Assembly: GCF_030272615.1 (NCBI RefSeq)
Contig: NC_081414.1
Coordinates: forward strand, 824,615,396 to 824,679,395
Direction: 5' to 3'
Length of the DNA stretch: 64,000 nucleotides
Source of the DNA: Cryptomeria japonica
Lineage: Eukaryota > Streptophyta > Pinopsida > Cupressales > Cupressaceae
Shown here: piece by piece, positions 61,860-64,000 of the stretch
How the letters are laid out: each line of letters opens with the position of its first letter
Numbering within the stretch: position 1 is the first letter of the stretch
Program-made: the position numbers and the translations under genes
Notes under the pieces: generated by a model
What the model was told of the DNA's origin: nothing
The model's database searches: none
Seen by the model: only the letters and a program-made list of their open reading frames with translations

Positions 61860-63840
61860 TTAACTGTCAGTGGAGTGTGGTTCCTGCCTAGATCCTTGTA
61901 ACTGGTGGGTTACAATCTGATAGATGTCTGCCAATGCAAAATTTTGACTGTCGCTGAACCTTTTGCTGTCCTTTAATGCCGCTTCTGTTCTCTGAATTGT
62001 ATCAGTGAGTATGTGCATTTTCTCTTTCGGTGTCTTGAGTCTGGGAACCAGAGCCTCAGAAATTTCTTTTCTCAAAGAAATGAGGTAATCTAGTTTAGGA
62101 CCTGGTTTGCATTTTAAATACTTTGCCTTAACCTTTATCTTTTCTTTATCTTTTTCTAACTTCTCAATTTTCTCCTCAAGATCTACAATGTTATTTTCAA
62201 TTTCCAAAAATGGATCTGATGTTCCTATTAAATTGTCAGCAATTTTGTTAATTTCTTCTTGTGCTTTGCTGATCTCCAAATCTATGTCTTCTGTCAAAAT
62301 ATCAGTTTTGTAGGTATCCCTGTACAGTTTCTTGAAATCCAAAATTGTTTCTCCTAGTGCCGGTAATAAGGTTTGCATTTGTTCCTTATTCTTCTTCACT
62401 ATTTCCTCAAAGAAATTTTCTTTCTCCTTATTCATTCTCTCTTTGAATGTGTCTTCATTTATCTGGTCTAGTGTAATTAGATTGCCGCTTATATATTTAG
62501 ACAACGTGTCCAATTGGCTCAAAGAATCTTTACTTCCCACAATGCACTTGGGTACTATCAAATTAAGAATATGAATTATGTCATCAATAGCCTTGTAGGC
62601 TTGTGCATTACACTCAGTGATTTTCTTAATAGAATCTAATAATACCTCTGTCACATTCATTGGTTTGAATTCTGTCATTGAAGTACCAAATGTCTGCCCA
62701 ACTATTTTCACAATCTCCATGCTGCCGGTTGTAGTAATAACTTTGCTTGTTTTGACCTCTGGTAGGTCAGTTTGTGTTTGCATTTCTACTAGCAAAGGTT
62801 TAGGCTTTTCAGCTGAAGGTGGTACGGTCTCTGTTTGAACCTGTGACTCTAACTGTTTTTATTTCGGTTTCTCAACCTGTGCCTCAGTGGGTTTCTCTGT
62901 GCTCTCAACTTTTGATTTTTCTAATGAAGTCTTAGTATTATCTACTGGTGTTTCTGATGCTTTACCAGTGGTATCCACTGTCAGTTTCTCTATATTCACC
63001 TCTACACTATCTACTGCCGGTGACTCAGTTGGTTTTTTAGTTTCTATAGTTGCTGGTGGCTCAGTAGATGTAACAGTATGCACATCTATGGTCTCTGTCT
63101 TCCCAGTGTCCGGGGGATCATTTGTTTCTTCAGTTTGTTGTTGTTCCCCAATTCCAATGTTATCAATTCTAACATTTTCTGTCGGTGGCTCTGTTGCCAC
63201 ATTTGTCTTCTCAGTTGATTCCTTATCTACCACAATATTTACCTCTTGGGTGTCTATGTTCATAGTGTACAAAATTATAGACTCACGATTTGTATCCTCT
63301 TGAGGAGTCTCCATACTCTCTGTTGCCGGTTGGGTGTCAACGATTTCTACCGGTGGAGTATCAAAAGAGGTGGGGGTAGGTTATCAGTTATTTTTAGGCT
63401 CGGAGGTCCACCTTCCTTACCTTTCCCCTTATCCTTGTCCTTTTGATAGACTCTGATAGTCTTAGGTCTTTTAAGTTCTTCTTGTTCCTCTTTTGCAATA
63501 AAGAATATATCCCATTGATTCGCAATCTCTTTTGAAATTTCATTTACTCTTCCTGCCATAAGTGCATGTCGATGACCGATTGAAAATACTGTCTAGTTAG
63601 CTTCATTGATAATTGATCTATCTCTTCAGTGGAGTTCACTGGGTGAATTGCAAGTAATTTTTCTATTTTCATCTTTTTGTCTAACTCAACAATAGCTACC
63701 CTTCTAGCTTCTAGTCTTCTGTATAAATCAGTGGGTATATCATCAACAATTTCCATCAAAAATTTCTTGTATATGTCCAAGTGTAAGATTACACTATTCT
63801 CTACACTTTCTTTATCATCAGTAGATAGTGTGTTATACAA
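61860..63840 (-). pseudogene. post-pol (env-like position) ORF remnants of the second element
   Basis: Minus-strand open stretches cover 63544-63840, 63347-63559, 62859-63314 and 61860-62795. The downstream 311-codon stretch is helix-rich with a strong coiled coil (NNIVDLEEKIEKLEKDKEKI). The 62859-63314 stretch is low-complexity, rich in Thr/Glu/Pro/Val (repeats like TEPPTEN, TEKPTEA). Some Sireviruses carry an extra ORF here, sometimes called envelope-like. I see no clear membrane segment, so an envelope function is not supported. The set is broken. Confidence 0.5.
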
Positions 63841-64000
63841 CTTGCTAATATTTTTGAATTTTCCATCCTCAGTTATTTCACTTAGAAGTTTGTCTAGGGG
63901 ATCAATATCCTATTTTACCTTCTTCTTCTTTGGAGTTAACTTCTTAACTAGAGGCCTAACTGCCTGTTGCTTTTGTCTTGTTCTTCTGGGTGTAGGTGAG

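Larger units (their letters stand above)
60893..64000 (-). mobile_element. second Sirevirus-like Copia element, 3' part only (runs off the window)
   Basis: The 3' LTR (60893-61679, TGTTAGGATT ... TTGCCAACA) is followed inward by a polypurine tract and then by minus-strand coding remnants in the post-pol position. The pol region and 5' LTR lie beyond 64000. LTR sequence differs from the 44-53 kb element, but the G-run hairpin and the tract GCCAAAGGGGGAG are shared in style. The visible part is broken in a few places. Confidence 0.75.

Overview
The window looks like a TE-rich stretch of a large seed-plant nuclear genome, most likely a gymnosperm (inference). It is AT-rich, has one confident spliced host gene with a 3.3-kb intron, wide gene-poor flanks, and many plant-type retroelements at different stages of decay: Sirevirus-like Copia, Gypsy, a TRIM, and L1-type LINEs with a DUF4283/CCHC ORF1. 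There are no bacterial operons and no organellar genes.

Region by region. 1-11.5 kb is gene-poor and holds two short tandem duplications and a weak SINE-like sequence. About 11.5-21.6 kb carries the host gene on the + strand: eight coding exons (14972-21553), every coding intron in phase 0, about 612 aa. It belongs to a plant protein family of unknown function with RRGRS repeats, a coiled coil and an MSKRLTE block. Its fifth intron holds a decayed Gypsy fossil and a striking 26-bp perfect inverted repeat. 21.6-24.2 kb is gene-free.

24.2-54.5 kb is a direct tandem duplication. Copy A (24206-31165) and copy B (31898-54531) derive from one ancestral unit of about 5 kb that already held minus-strand LINE ORF1 remnants. 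Copy A later gained a 1.7-kb ORF1-only LINE. Copy B gained a short Gypsy element, a solo Copia LTR, a second probable solo LTR with a 344-bp TRIM nested in it, and a 9.0-kb Sirevirus that looks whole. Each copy supplies the empty site for insertions in the other, so the insertion history can be read directly.

54.5-60.9 kb holds a 149-codon orphan ORF with a TATA box, a degenerate repeat cluster after it, and a 780-bp tandem duplication. From 60893 to the right edge lies the 3' part of another minus-strand Sirevirus-like element with a broken coiled-coil ORF in the post-pol position.

The most interesting signals are a stem-loop with covarying arms next to the inner end of three different Copia LTRs (beside the primer-binding site), the intronic 26-bp perfect hairpin, and a nearly unchanged island inside the otherwise diverged A/B duplication. 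Identities quoted are counts by eye.
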